Part shown: one piece after another, positions 24,651 through 32,629 of the stretch | Numbering within the stretch: the stretch's first letter is position 1 | Layout of the letters: the number at the start of each line of letters is the position of its first letter | Assembly (NCBI GenBank): GCA_023411375.1 | Contig: JAEYOW010000048.1 | Span: 1 to 39,695, forward strand | Source: Bacillota bacterium | GTDB lineage: Bacteria; Bacillota; Clostridia; Christensenellales; Aristaeellaceae | DNA length: 39,695 nucleotides | Direction of reading: 5' to 3' | Position numbers and translations under genes: made by a program | Notes under the pieces: model-generated | Told to the model about the DNA's origin: nothing | The model's database searches: none | What the model saw: only the letters and a program-made list of their open reading frames with translations

Positions 24651-25589
24651 CTACTTTAGCAGCTTCTCTTCACGGGCACGGAAATAGCTCACGCTGTCAA
24701 AGACCAGCTTGTCCAAAACGACGGGATCAGTTTTCGCGTTTTGCGCCGGATAGGGATCACCGCCCGGGCCAAGGGGTTCCGGTGTCACGAAGCAGTTGTC
24801 ATTGTTGTATCCGACGAGATACAAAGCCATTATGATGCTGTCCAAGTCTAAGGAACCTTCTCCCAATGCACAGCGGTTTGTATCGGCCATGTGTAAATTG
24901 GTCAGCATGTCTCCAGCATCCCAAATAGCCTGCGCAATATGGCTCTCGCCAACCAGCATGTGGTAAACGTCGCCGTTGATGTGCTGAACCCCCGGGTGGT
25001 TCAACGCGTCGATGTAGGTCTTTGCTTCGGCAAAAGTATGCACGACGCTGGTTTCCGCCGCACGGATGGGCTCGATGGCTGCACGCACACCTGTCTTGAC
25101 AAACACATCTGCCACACGGGACAAACTGTCCAAACTGCGTTCAATTTCGCTATCGTCGTATTTTACAGCGCGTCCAACGGCGGCAGGGCATACCAGCATA
25201 TACTTGCCTCCCACCTCAGCCGTGAAGGCCGCTTCGCGCTTGATGTAGTCAATGGCCGCCTGGCGCTTGAAGTGACGATTGGACGAGAGATCGTTGTCCA
25301 CGCTGAACATGCCGCACACGCCGCTGCAGGTGATGCCATAATTCCCCATAATTTTCAGCACTTCGCATGAACGGTAGCCCAAATCGTCCCCATAATGGTT
25401 GCCATGCAATTCGATATATTGGATGCCTGCCTTTTGCAGCCGCGCACAGGACTGCTCAAACGTTTCCAGCCCAAAACACCAATTGCTCCACGAAAAGTTC
25501 AATCGCCTCTGTAAGCGCTCGGGATGCTCTTTTTTCAATATCAAGAACGCATCACGGATTGCTTTGTTCTTTATCTCGAAGTTCTGCAT
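24651..25589 (-). CDS. Sugar phosphate isomerase/epimerase, xylose-isomerase-like TIM barrel
   Basis: A 312-residue protein of the AP-endonuclease-2 / xylose-isomerase-like barrel family. Recognisable landmarks are IQYIELHGNHYG at strand 2, the metal-site segment AAIEPIRAAETS at about residues 165-175, HINGDVYHMLV with Asp and His ligands, and LHMADTNRCALGEGSLD with His, Asp and Arg. Such proteins isomerise or epimerise free or phosphorylated sugars using a divalent metal. The start codon lies inside the last 38 nt of the upstream gene, and GGAGG is present, so translation is coupled. In context it probably processes a monosaccharide released by the neighbouring glycosidases. Confidence 0.85.
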   Translation of the reverse strand: MQNFEIKNKAIRDAFLILKKEHPERLQRRLNFSWSNWCFGLETFEQSCARLQKAGIQYIELHGNHYGDDLGYRSCEVLKIMGNYGITCSGVCGMFSVDNDLSSNRHFKRQAAIDYIKREAAFTAEVGGKYMLVCPAAVGRAVKYDDSEIERSLDSLSRVADVFVKTGVRAAIEPIRAAETSVVHTFAEAKTYIDALNHPGVQHINGDVYHMLVGESHIAQAIWDAGDMLTNLHMADTNRCALGEGSLDLDSIIMALYLVGYNNDNCFVTPEPLGPGGDPYPAQNAKTDPVVLDKLVFDSVSYFRAREEKLLK

Positions 25590-27213
25590 CTCTGAAACCT
25601 CCTATTTTTTCTGCAGGTAGTGAATCAAAAAAGCAAAGGCGCTTCCCATCATTATTGCTATTGGTAACCTCTTCACCATGCCATCGCAATGCAAAGTTAT
25701 TCTCTCGAAAGGTGTAAACCTTATCAATGATTTTAAAGTCAAAATCTATCGTTACCTTTCCCATAGGTGCAGCAGCATACAGATACATCCATTCCCCTAC
25801 ACTAAACCATTTCGCGCCTGTCAAGCGGATATCTGCACAATGGGTAGGAATGCGAATTCTGAATTGCATTGTTTTGTTTTTAATTTGTAAGGTAGCTGTA
25901 TTTTTATGATCATATGGGTTTTGAAAGCTGAAGTTCTCATCTTCATAATCAAAAAGCAGATTAATGCTTGTCAAACCAGCAGATGTGGTGCACTGTGCTC
26001 TTACGGCTTCACACAATCCCCCGGCTCCCCCGCCGACAATATCCCAGTTAAAAGAAATTATAGCGCCTGGATGATCCTCATGACCAAAGGGACAGGGAAA
26101 ACCAAAGGCACCCTTGCTTTTGCTTGCCAAGCAGTAGGTTTCCGGAATCGAAGAATCAAACCCTTCCTGTATAAACGAAGTATCTAGCAGTTGTGCCGGA
26201 AGAAAATGTGCACGCAATATACACTCAGCTTGCGCAAAATACCCTGGATACCCCGCTTGCCCCAACGCAAGACATACCTCCATGATATCGGCCGTATTGT
26301 TGATTTCACCAACGCAATCCGTACGATAGTATCCTTCCACACACCAGCCAAAATCAAGGGCGATTTTTGACAACCCGTTCTTCATAAAACGATGCACACG
26401 TTCAAAAATCTCGTGGTCTTGCACTGTATGTCCTAGCTGACACAAGGAACTGAGCATTGCCGTAGTAGAATGAGTATGTCCGCCAAATACTTCAACATCA
26501 TAATTTCCGCTTTGATCTAGCACATCTCTGAAGCATACTTCTTTTAGTTTCAAGGCCTGTTGAAGCGCACAAAGTTCGCCGGTCGCACGATAAAACTTTA
26601 CCAATGCCCCTATATATCTACCAAAACTAATAGGGAAAGGAGAATCGAATCGGGTCGTTCCGGCCCATTTCTGCAGCTTTCCCCCAGTTTTGCGCGACCA
26701 CTCCTCCTCGAGGAATTTCCCTTGTTCATAGCTATACCATGTATCGACCTGTTCAATTAGATCAAGCGCTAAGCGATACGCGTGTTGATCGTTTCTATAC
26801 TTGACAAGCGCTGTAAGTGCATGCATAACCTCGCGTAAATTATGTAAATCTGTTTCTGGTATCGCCTCCATTGTGGTGGTATTGATGCATGCCGGAAAAC
26901 CAAGTTTTGTGCATTCAAGGGATCGATAGGTCCATTTCCTCAAATGTTCAATAGCCTGCTTATCCACTTCGATTCCCAAGGTATTCTCAATATTTAGAAG
27001 GGCATTTAGCCAACGTCCGGGGATGTGCGACATACTGAAGCTTGGGTGATGACTATTTCCGAACGATTCACCAACCATCATGTTGCCGAAAAATGGAATG
27101 AAATCATGCCGTGGATCAAAGAAGAATGTCATGGGACGTACACTTTCCAAAAGTGCTTGTCGTAAATTTCGAGTATTGACATCAACTTTCTTTTTAAATT
27201 GAGTTTTCTCCAT
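25552..27213 (-). CDS. Alpha/alpha-barrel glycosidase-like protein (GH127-like, unassigned)
   Basis: A 553-residue protein without a signal peptide. Residues from about 60 to 400 are a series of paired helices typical of six-hairpin (alpha/alpha)6 glycosidases. The last 150 residues look like a beta-sandwich, including a FRIRIPTHCADIRLTG segment that recalls the RIRIPxW strand of DUF1680/GH127 enzymes. The paired Cys motif of GH127 is not evident; a single GGGAGGLCEAVR stands in the matching place. So it is probably a distant relative or a different family of the same fold. It sits between the permeases and the isomerase, and overlaps the latter by 38 nt. Lower G+C than the flanking chromosome. 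Function as a hydrolase is inferred from fold and context. Confidence 0.6.
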   Translation of the reverse strand: MEKTQFKKKVDVNTRNLRQALLESVRPMTFFFDPRHDFIPFFGNMMVGESFGNSHHPSFSMSHIPGRWLNALLNIENTLGIEVDKQAIEHLRKWTYRSLECTKLGFPACINTTTMEAIPETDLHNLREVMHALTALVKYRNDQHAYRLALDLIEQVDTWYSYEQGKFLEEEWSRKTGGKLQKWAGTTRFDSPFPISFGRYIGALVKFYRATGELCALQQALKLKEVCFRDVLDQSGNYDVEVFGGHTHSTTAMLSSLCQLGHTVQDHEIFERVHRFMKNGLSKIALDFGWCVEGYYRTDCVGEINNTADIMEVCLALGQAGYPGYFAQAECILRAHFLPAQLLDTSFIQEGFDSSIPETYCLASKSKGAFGFPCPFGHEDHPGAIISFNWDIVGGGAGGLCEAVRAQCTTSAGLTSINLLFDYEDENFSFQNPYDHKNTATLQIKNKTMQFRIRIPTHCADIRLTGAKWFSVGEWMYLYAAAPMGKVTIDFDFKIIDKVYTFRENNFALRWHGEEVTNSNNDGKRLCFFDSLPAEKIGGFRDAELRDKEQSNP

Positions 27214-27255
27214 GTATTATTTCTCCTCATTGCAATATCTCAGCCTGTAGGCTTT

Positions 27256-28167
27256 TTACCCCTTTACACCACCCAGTGCAATACCGGATACAAAGTACTT
27301 TTGCAGAAAAGGATATACGCACAAAATCGGAATGGTTCCCACAATGATCTGCGTACACTTTATGGAACGATCAGAAACAAAACGAAGCAAAGCATAGTCT
27401 GAGCTGCTAATCTTGCTCATATCAATATCCAGCAAGATTGTACGCTGATAGGTTTGCAATGGGATTTTGTTAATATCTGACATATAAACCATGCCATCAA
27501 ACCATGAATTCCAATGGCCCACCATACAAAACAAAGTCAGTGTAGCAATGGCCGGTGCCGACATCGGGATATAAATGGAGAGCAGGGTCCGCAATGGACC
27601 GGCTCCATCGATGAGCGCAGCTTCTTCCATCTCTCTGGGCACCTGTCGAAAAAAGTTTAGCATCAACACAAGATTGTATACCGGCAGCGCTCCGGGAAGA
27701 ATAAGCGCCCATATCGAATTGCGCAAGCCAAGTTCACTGATCAACAGATACTCGGGAATAACACCGCCAGTAATAAGCATCGTAATAAAGAAAAACCAAA
27801 TATATACCTTTCTGTGGCGTAACTGCCCATTTTCTTTAGATAGTGGATATGCTGTAAGCAACAGCAAAAGCATATTGACCGTAGTACCGAGCAGTAGGCG
27901 AACAATGGATACTCGAAAAGCGCTCCAGAAAGCATCTTTGTTCAGAAGATATTCATAAGAAGCAGTTGTAAAACCTTTCGGCCAAAATGTAACCTGTCCC
28001 GCTGTAACAAAAAAGGAATTGCTAAAGGATATCGCAATCACATTTACAAAAGGCAGAATACAGAGCATAGCCAGAACAATCAACACCAGGTGGTTAAAAA
28101 CCAAGTAAATCTTTCGGCTTGTAGAGGTCTGAATATGCTTTGAGGGCTTTTTCTGAATCAGCATCAT
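27256..28167 (-). CDS. Carbohydrate ABC transporter permease (LplC/YtcP-like)
   Basis: A 303-residue inner-membrane protein with about six hydrophobic segments. The cytoplasmic EAA loop that docks the ATPase reads EEAALIDGAGPLRTLLSIYIPMSAP. The C-terminal YFVSGIALGGVKG is typical of the LplC group of complex-sugar permeases. AAGGGGAGAG lies 6 nt before the ATG at 28167. It follows the partner permease by 14 nt. No ATPase gene is in this operon; such systems usually share an MsmX-type ATPase encoded elsewhere. Confidence 0.92.
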   Translation of the reverse strand: MMLIQKKPSKHIQTSTSRKIYLVFNHLVLIVLAMLCILPFVNVIAISFSNSFFVTAGQVTFWPKGFTTASYEYLLNKDAFWSAFRVSIVRLLLGTTVNMLLLLLTAYPLSKENGQLRHRKVYIWFFFITMLITGGVIPEYLLISELGLRNSIWALILPGALPVYNLVLMLNFFRQVPREMEEAALIDGAGPLRTLLSIYIPMSAPAIATLTLFCMVGHWNSWFDGMVYMSDINKIPLQTYQRTILLDIDMSKISSSDYALLRFVSDRSIKCTQIIVGTIPILCVYPFLQKYFVSGIALGGVKG

Positions 28168-28181
28168 ACGATTCTCTCCCC

Positions 28182-29117
28182 TTAGAATAATCTATAATCG
28201 AAAAAGTGATCAGCAATCCAATAGGATGAGGTGATCAGCGCAAATGAAATAATCGACTTGAAAACGGAAATCGCCATGGCAGGACCGAATTTCGCATTCT
28301 CCAAGCCCAAACGATAAACAAGCGTATCAATAATATCGCCTGTTTCGTAGGTGGTCGGGCTGTAGAGATTGAAAATCTGGTCAAACCCAGCGTTCAGTGC
28401 ATTTCCCATGCTCAGTACGCACATTAAAACGATAATTACGCTCATTCCCGGCAACGTTACATGACGTGTTTGTTGCCAGCGATTTGCTCCATCGATAATC
28501 GCCGCCTCGTATAGACACGGATCAATACTGGTAATTGCAGCCAGATAAACAACTGTTCCGTAGCCGAAGTTTTTCCATACATCTGTCCAGATCATTGTCT
28601 GCTGAAAAACATTATTGCTTCCCAGAAAATAGATGGATTCCAACCCTATTGATGTCAGAAAATGATTCACAATACCCGTAGAGGGTGACAATATATCCTT
28701 GAGCGTTGCTGCAAAAACAATCCACGACAAAAAGTAGGGAAAATAGATTGTTGTTTGAATGCTGCGTTTGAATTTTTTGTTATTTACTTCATTTAGCATC
28801 AAGGCGACTATGATGGGCACAATCAACCCTAAGACGATTTTGCTAACCGCAATGACAACCGTATTACGAAGTACGTTTTCAATGTTGGGCATGGTGAAAA
28901 TGTACTCAAAATTACCCAATCCAATCCATTTCTGATTCCCAAACAGTCCTTTTGCAGGAATGAATCTCTGAAACGCGATCACAATTCCACCCAAGGGCAA
29001 ATAACGAAATAAAAGCGTAAGCAGTATTCCTGGAATCAGCATTATATGAAGCGAGATGCTCGAAGCCCTTTTTCGCAAGGTATAGGCCGGCTTCTCTTTC
29101 ACGCACGTTTTGATCAT
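28182..29117 (-). CDS. Carbohydrate ABC transporter permease (LplB/YteP-like)
   Basis: A 311-residue inner-membrane permease. Hydrophobic spans are clear (LMLIPGILLTLLF-like first span, later VVIAVSKIVLGLIVPIIVALML), and the EAA loop reads YEAAIIDGANRWQQTRHVTLPG. The open frame extends to 29174, but that ATG falls inside the loop of the upstream terminator hairpin. The next ATG (29135) has no good site, while 29117 has AAGGA 8 nt upstream, so 29117 is chosen. Pairs with the downstream permease to import a complex saccharide delivered by the upstream binding protein. Confidence 0.9.
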   Translation of the reverse strand: MIKTCVKEKPAYTLRKRASSISLHIMLIPGILLTLLFRYLPLGGIVIAFQRFIPAKGLFGNQKWIGLGNFEYIFTMPNIENVLRNTVVIAVSKIVLGLIVPIIVALMLNEVNNKKFKRSIQTTIYFPYFLSWIVFAATLKDILSPSTGIVNHFLTSIGLESIYFLGSNNVFQQTMIWTDVWKNFGYGTVVYLAAITSIDPCLYEAAIIDGANRWQQTRHVTLPGMSVIIVLMCVLSMGNALNAGFDQIFNLYSPTTYETGDIIDTLVYRLGLENAKFGPAMAISVFKSIISFALITSSYWIADHFFDYRLF

Positions 29118-29156
29118 ATCCAAAATCCTTTCCATACGTTGCTCAACCCAATAAAA

Positions 29157-29190
29157 AATTCGCGCGCTATTCATTCGTAGCGCGCGAATT
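29157..29190 (-). terminator. Intrinsic terminator between the binding-protein and permease genes
   Basis: A perfect 13-bp stem (29157-29169, 29178-29190) with an 8-nt loop runs straight into a run of six T residues on the minus strand, a textbook intrinsic terminator. It begins 11 bp after the binding-protein stop. Because the permeases have no visible promoter of their own, partial read-through would set a high binding-protein to permease ratio. The stem may also protect the 3' end of the upstream mRNA. Confidence 0.88.
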
Positions 29191-29200
29191 AAATTAGGGA

Positions 29201-30898
29201 TTAACGCGCATTTGCAGATTTATACCAATCGTTTACTTCGGAAGTAATCTGAGTTCCGCCCATTTCGTCGAAAGACTTCACCCATGCATCAAAGCCTTCC
29301 TCAACGGAAACTTCACCGATGATAATCTTGGTAAACGTGCGCAACTGTTCATCCTGAATGGTGCTCCAACGGTCAATCATCAGCTGACTCTGCGGACCGA
29401 GAAAAGCATCATAGAAATAGTTGTTGGCACTGATTGCACCATCCAATACCTGGAACGGTGTACCATCCTGTGGTCCAAACATCTGCGTCCAGAACCATCC
29501 ATCCTCACCATGGAGATTGTTCCAATGGAGCAAGCCACCGCCGGTCAAAGAAGAAGTATCGCCATTGTTAGCATAGCACGACTGCACCTCGCGATAGCAA
29601 TCCAGGTTATACCAAGCGGATACGTTGCCCTGGAAAGGCTTTAGAACATCTACGGCTCCATTGCCGTCATGAGCCCACCAAACCGCATCAATATTCGGGT
29701 CATATAGCAGTTCTGAACAAAGCGCACGAATCTTGAAGGCCGCTTCGGGATGCTCAAAATTCTTATTAATGACTACCCAGCCGCGGTAAGACGGTTTCAA
29801 AGCGGAAACCACATCTTTACCAGTAGCGGTGGGAAGCTTAGGGCAATACCAAGACATATCGGGATCATGCTCCAGCATGCTTTCTAACTGAGCCGGAAGC
29901 CAATGACCACCAAATACAATGCCACACTTGCCGTTGAGCACGTTCTCCATCGCATCTGCATTGGAGTGCGTAATGAACTCGGGATCAATATAACCTTCCC
30001 TGTATAGTTCGCTCAAGAACTGCAGCGCAGCTTTGCATTCTTCCTGCGCGCCGCCCCAAACGACTGTATCTGCTTCATCCTTCACCCAATACTCAGGATA
30101 AGCTCCATAGGCATTCAAAATGCCGCGAACAGTGTAGTACAGATCCTTGTCCAGTGCAATGCCATAGCTATCGTTAACGCCGTTCCCGTCAAAGTCCGCC
30201 TTTGTAAAGGCGTCCATCACGGCTTTCAGTTCTTCCATAGTGGTGGGCATAGACAGTCCCAGTTTGTCCAGCCAGTCCTTGCGAATCCACATATAGGAGA
30301 AGGAATCCGTATCGGAAATGCCAGCAGGCAGGCCATAGATGCCACCCTCATAAGTAACCATCTGAAGTAAAGCGCCATTATCGGAGGCCCAAATTTCCTT
30401 GTCAAGCACACCCGCCCACTGATCAATCAGTTCGGACACATCCCAAATCACGCCAGCCTCAGCCAGTTGCATTACATCTGCTTGATCGTTGACGATGAAC
30501 ATATCGGGCAGTTCGCCAGTAGCGATCGCCAAGCGCAGTTTAGTCATGTAATCGCCATTGTCGGTATTGGCCAGCCAATCGTACTCGATATCAATGTTCA
30601 GTGCCTTAAGGATAGCATCGGTCAAGCGATTATTCTCTAGAGACTCGCCATACCGTTCTTCCAGCGTGGCCATGTAATCAACGATACTGCTGTTGTACCA
30701 GTTTACCATTTTCACAGTGATGGTGTCATCGTATGCGGCCATTTTTTCAGCGTCGCCGGATGCTTCATAGAAAGAATGAAAGCTCTCGACCAGATTCTCA
30801 ACCTGGGAATTATAATCGTCGATTTGGGTGGCGCCAGCGCCTACAATCGGCACACACAGCACACATAAGACGCAGCTTAGCAACAAAATCTTTTTCAT
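29201..30898 (-). CDS. Extracellular solute-binding protein, LplA-like
   Basis: A 565-residue binding protein of the large class that works with LplBC-type permeases. Residues 1-21 form a signal peptide; cysteines occur in its hydrophobic core, but there is no proper lipobox followed by a mature N-terminal Cys. The body has the usual features: KLRLAIATGELPDMFIVND, the hinge-region DTDSFSYMWIRKDWLDKLGL, a calcium-loop-like DFDGNGVNDSYGIAL (residues about 235-250) and KCGIVFGGHWLPAQ. GGAGG lies 6 nt before the ATG. It is the first gene of the carbohydrate operon, next to the YesMN-type regulators. Substrate probably a complex plant or host oligosaccharide. Confidence 0.92.
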   Translation of the reverse strand: MKKILLLSCVLCVLCVPIVGAGATQIDDYNSQVENLVESFHSFYEASGDAEKMAAYDDTITVKMVNWYNSSIVDYMATLEERYGESLENNRLTDAILKALNIDIEYDWLANTDNGDYMTKLRLAIATGELPDMFIVNDQADVMQLAEAGVIWDVSELIDQWAGVLDKEIWASDNGALLQMVTYEGGIYGLPAGISDTDSFSYMWIRKDWLDKLGLSMPTTMEELKAVMDAFTKADFDGNGVNDSYGIALDKDLYYTVRGILNAYGAYPEYWVKDEADTVVWGGAQEECKAALQFLSELYREGYIDPEFITHSNADAMENVLNGKCGIVFGGHWLPAQLESMLEHDPDMSWYCPKLPTATGKDVVSALKPSYRGWVVINKNFEHPEAAFKIRALCSELLYDPNIDAVWWAHDGNGAVDVLKPFQGNVSAWYNLDCYREVQSCYANNGDTSSLTGGGLLHWNNLHGEDGWFWTQMFGPQDGTPFQVLDGAISANNYFYDAFLGPQSQLMIDRWSTIQDEQLRTFTKIIIGEVSVEEGFDAWVKSFDEMGGTQITSEVNDWYKSANAR

Positions 30899-30934
30899 TC
30901 CAATCCTCCTCCGTTCGTTCTTCTTTGATGATTA

Positions 30935-30961
30935 GTAACGCGTTACGTTGTTTTTATTGTA
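30935..30961 (-). promoter_or_regulatory. Carbohydrate operon promoter with LacI-type operator
   Basis: On the minus strand a -10 TACAAT (30956-30961) has only a poor -35 (about TTTATT at 17 bp), suggesting that an activator is needed. Ten bases downstream lies the perfect 12-bp palindrome GTAACGCGTTAC (30935-30946), with the central CG typical of LacI-family operators, covering the predicted transcription start. No LacI-family gene is in the window. Confidence 0.6.
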
Positions 30962-31016
30962 TCATTGGCGATGCCTAAAATAAATCCCCTTAAATTCCAC
31001 TTTTGGACGATAATTT

Positions 31017-32627
31017 TTACCTATTTTTCCGATTTGCTTCCCTGTATTCATTCGGGGAACATCCCATTACGCGCTTAAACACCTGTGAAAAATACTTTGC
31101 AGAAACAAAACCCACTTCCTGTGATATATCCGGAATTCGTTTGGAGCTAAACTTCAACATTTCTTTTGCGGCGGCAATGCGAATGTCCCGTATAGCATAA
31201 ACCAGATTGTTGCCGGTACTAGACTTATATACTCTGGAAAGATAAGATGGATTGTAGTGGAACATTTCTGCAATAGTCGTTAAGCTGATATCTTCTTGAT
31301 AATGCTCTGCAATATAGCGATCCACTTTTTGAATTAGCCATGATTGGTTGTTTTTTGATTCCGCTTCTATCAAATCAAAAAGCTTTCGGCTAGCGTCAAG
31401 CAATTCAGTAACCCATTGAGCGGTATCCCGATAATTATAAGCGACGCTTAATTTGTGAATAAAGCTTTTATCATCGCAATATTGTATAAACAGTTCCAAC
31501 GCATTTAGCATTAAAAAAGCTACAGCATTTACAGAGATATTTATATTTTCATTCATAGGGAGCGGATTTTCAACCCATGATTTGAAGCCGTTTCTCAAGT
31601 ATAATAAGAAAGATAAGGCATCCCGCTGGAGAATAAACCCCCAAAGGATATTCATATCTTCTACCCCAGGGAATTTCTGAGCAAAGCATTTTACATCCTG
31701 CTCTTGAAAACCGGGCATTCCTAATCTTAACACGCCACTGCCTGGTTCGTGTTTTGCCAGCGATGCACATATCATTTTATATTCCATATGCAATTCGCCC
31801 CAAGGTAAAAACCGGTCGGAGCATACAATGTTCATCGCCAGATGATAAATATGTGTCACCTCCTCTAGAAGGTTTTCAAATGCCGAATGAATTTGTAGGG
31901 ATAACTCTCTGTACGATACAAAAGAATGATCGGTTTGAGCCAAAAAGACCATCACATTGTCTGAAACGAAACTATAGAAATGCAGTCCAAAAACAGATAA
32001 ATGCGAGCAGGCTGTCATCTGCAAATTGCGAATGAGCTTTTGGTCCTCTGCATTTAAATCACCGGACCCGTTGAGCGTACATCCAATCAACAAGACAGAT
32101 TCGTCATTAAGGTCAATATTCAAAGACAGTCGTTCTTCCGAGTTGGGAAGCTGCATGCCAAATTTAATAGTTCTGCGCAAAATATATTCTTTTACACTTT
32201 CTTTTATGTGTTCCATGTTTGCCGAGATTTCTTCAGCCTTTCGCTCTTGTGCACGCTTTTCTTGCAACCGCTTACGCTCATTGTCAATTGTGTCGCATAT
32301 TGTAGTATAACTCTCGTGCTTTAGTAAAAAATGAACATCATCATATTTTGCTACGCGATATGCGTAATCAAATCTCTCGAAAGCTGTTAGCATAAGAACG
32401 CTGCATTGAGGCCACATTTGTTTCAAGTACTCCAAGACATCAAAACCGCTAACTTGAGGCATACATATATCAATAACTGCGAAATCAAAACTGAAACGAT
32501 TTACAATATCAATTGCTTCTTTTCCTGAAGCCGCACGATGGATTTCAAAATCAAAGCGCTCACTAAATACACCGTAGAGCGTGTTCACAATCCCGATCTC
32601 ATCATCCACGATCAAAAGTCTTTCCAT
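31017..32627 (-). CDS. AraC-type response regulator (YesN-like)
   Basis: A 536-residue transcription factor. Residues 1-120 are a receiver domain with the acidic pair Asp8-Asp9, the phosphoacceptor Asp53 (AVIDICMP) and a conserved Thr/Lys end. A long middle region (about 120-430), partly coiled near residues 120-150, is typical of YesN-like regulators. The last 100 residues hold two AraC helix-turn-helix motifs (ISLTTIAEMFHYNPSYLSRVYK and IPDISQEVGFVSAKYFSQVFKR). A TTG five codons upstream is open, but GGAGG 8 nt before the ATG at 32627 fixes the start. The kinase stop lies only 2 nt upstream. It is expected to activate the adjacent binding-protein operon. Confidence 0.93.
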   Translation of the reverse strand: MERLLIVDDEIGIVNTLYGVFSERFDFEIHRAASGKEAIDIVNRFSFDFAVIDICMPQVSGFDVLEYLKQMWPQCSVLMLTAFERFDYAYRVAKYDDVHFLLKHESYTTICDTIDNERKRLQEKRAQERKAEEISANMEHIKESVKEYILRRTIKFGMQLPNSEERLSLNIDLNDESVLLIGCTLNGSGDLNAEDQKLIRNLQMTACSHLSVFGLHFYSFVSDNVMVFLAQTDHSFVSYRELSLQIHSAFENLLEEVTHIYHLAMNIVCSDRFLPWGELHMEYKMICASLAKHEPGSGVLRLGMPGFQEQDVKCFAQKFPGVEDMNILWGFILQRDALSFLLYLRNGFKSWVENPLPMNENINISVNAVAFLMLNALELFIQYCDDKSFIHKLSVAYNYRDTAQWVTELLDASRKLFDLIEAESKNNQSWLIQKVDRYIAEHYQEDISLTTIAEMFHYNPSYLSRVYKSSTGNNLVYAIRDIRIAAAKEMLKFSSKRIPDISQEVGFVSAKYFSQVFKRVMGCSPNEYREANRKNR

Positions 32628-32629
32628 GA

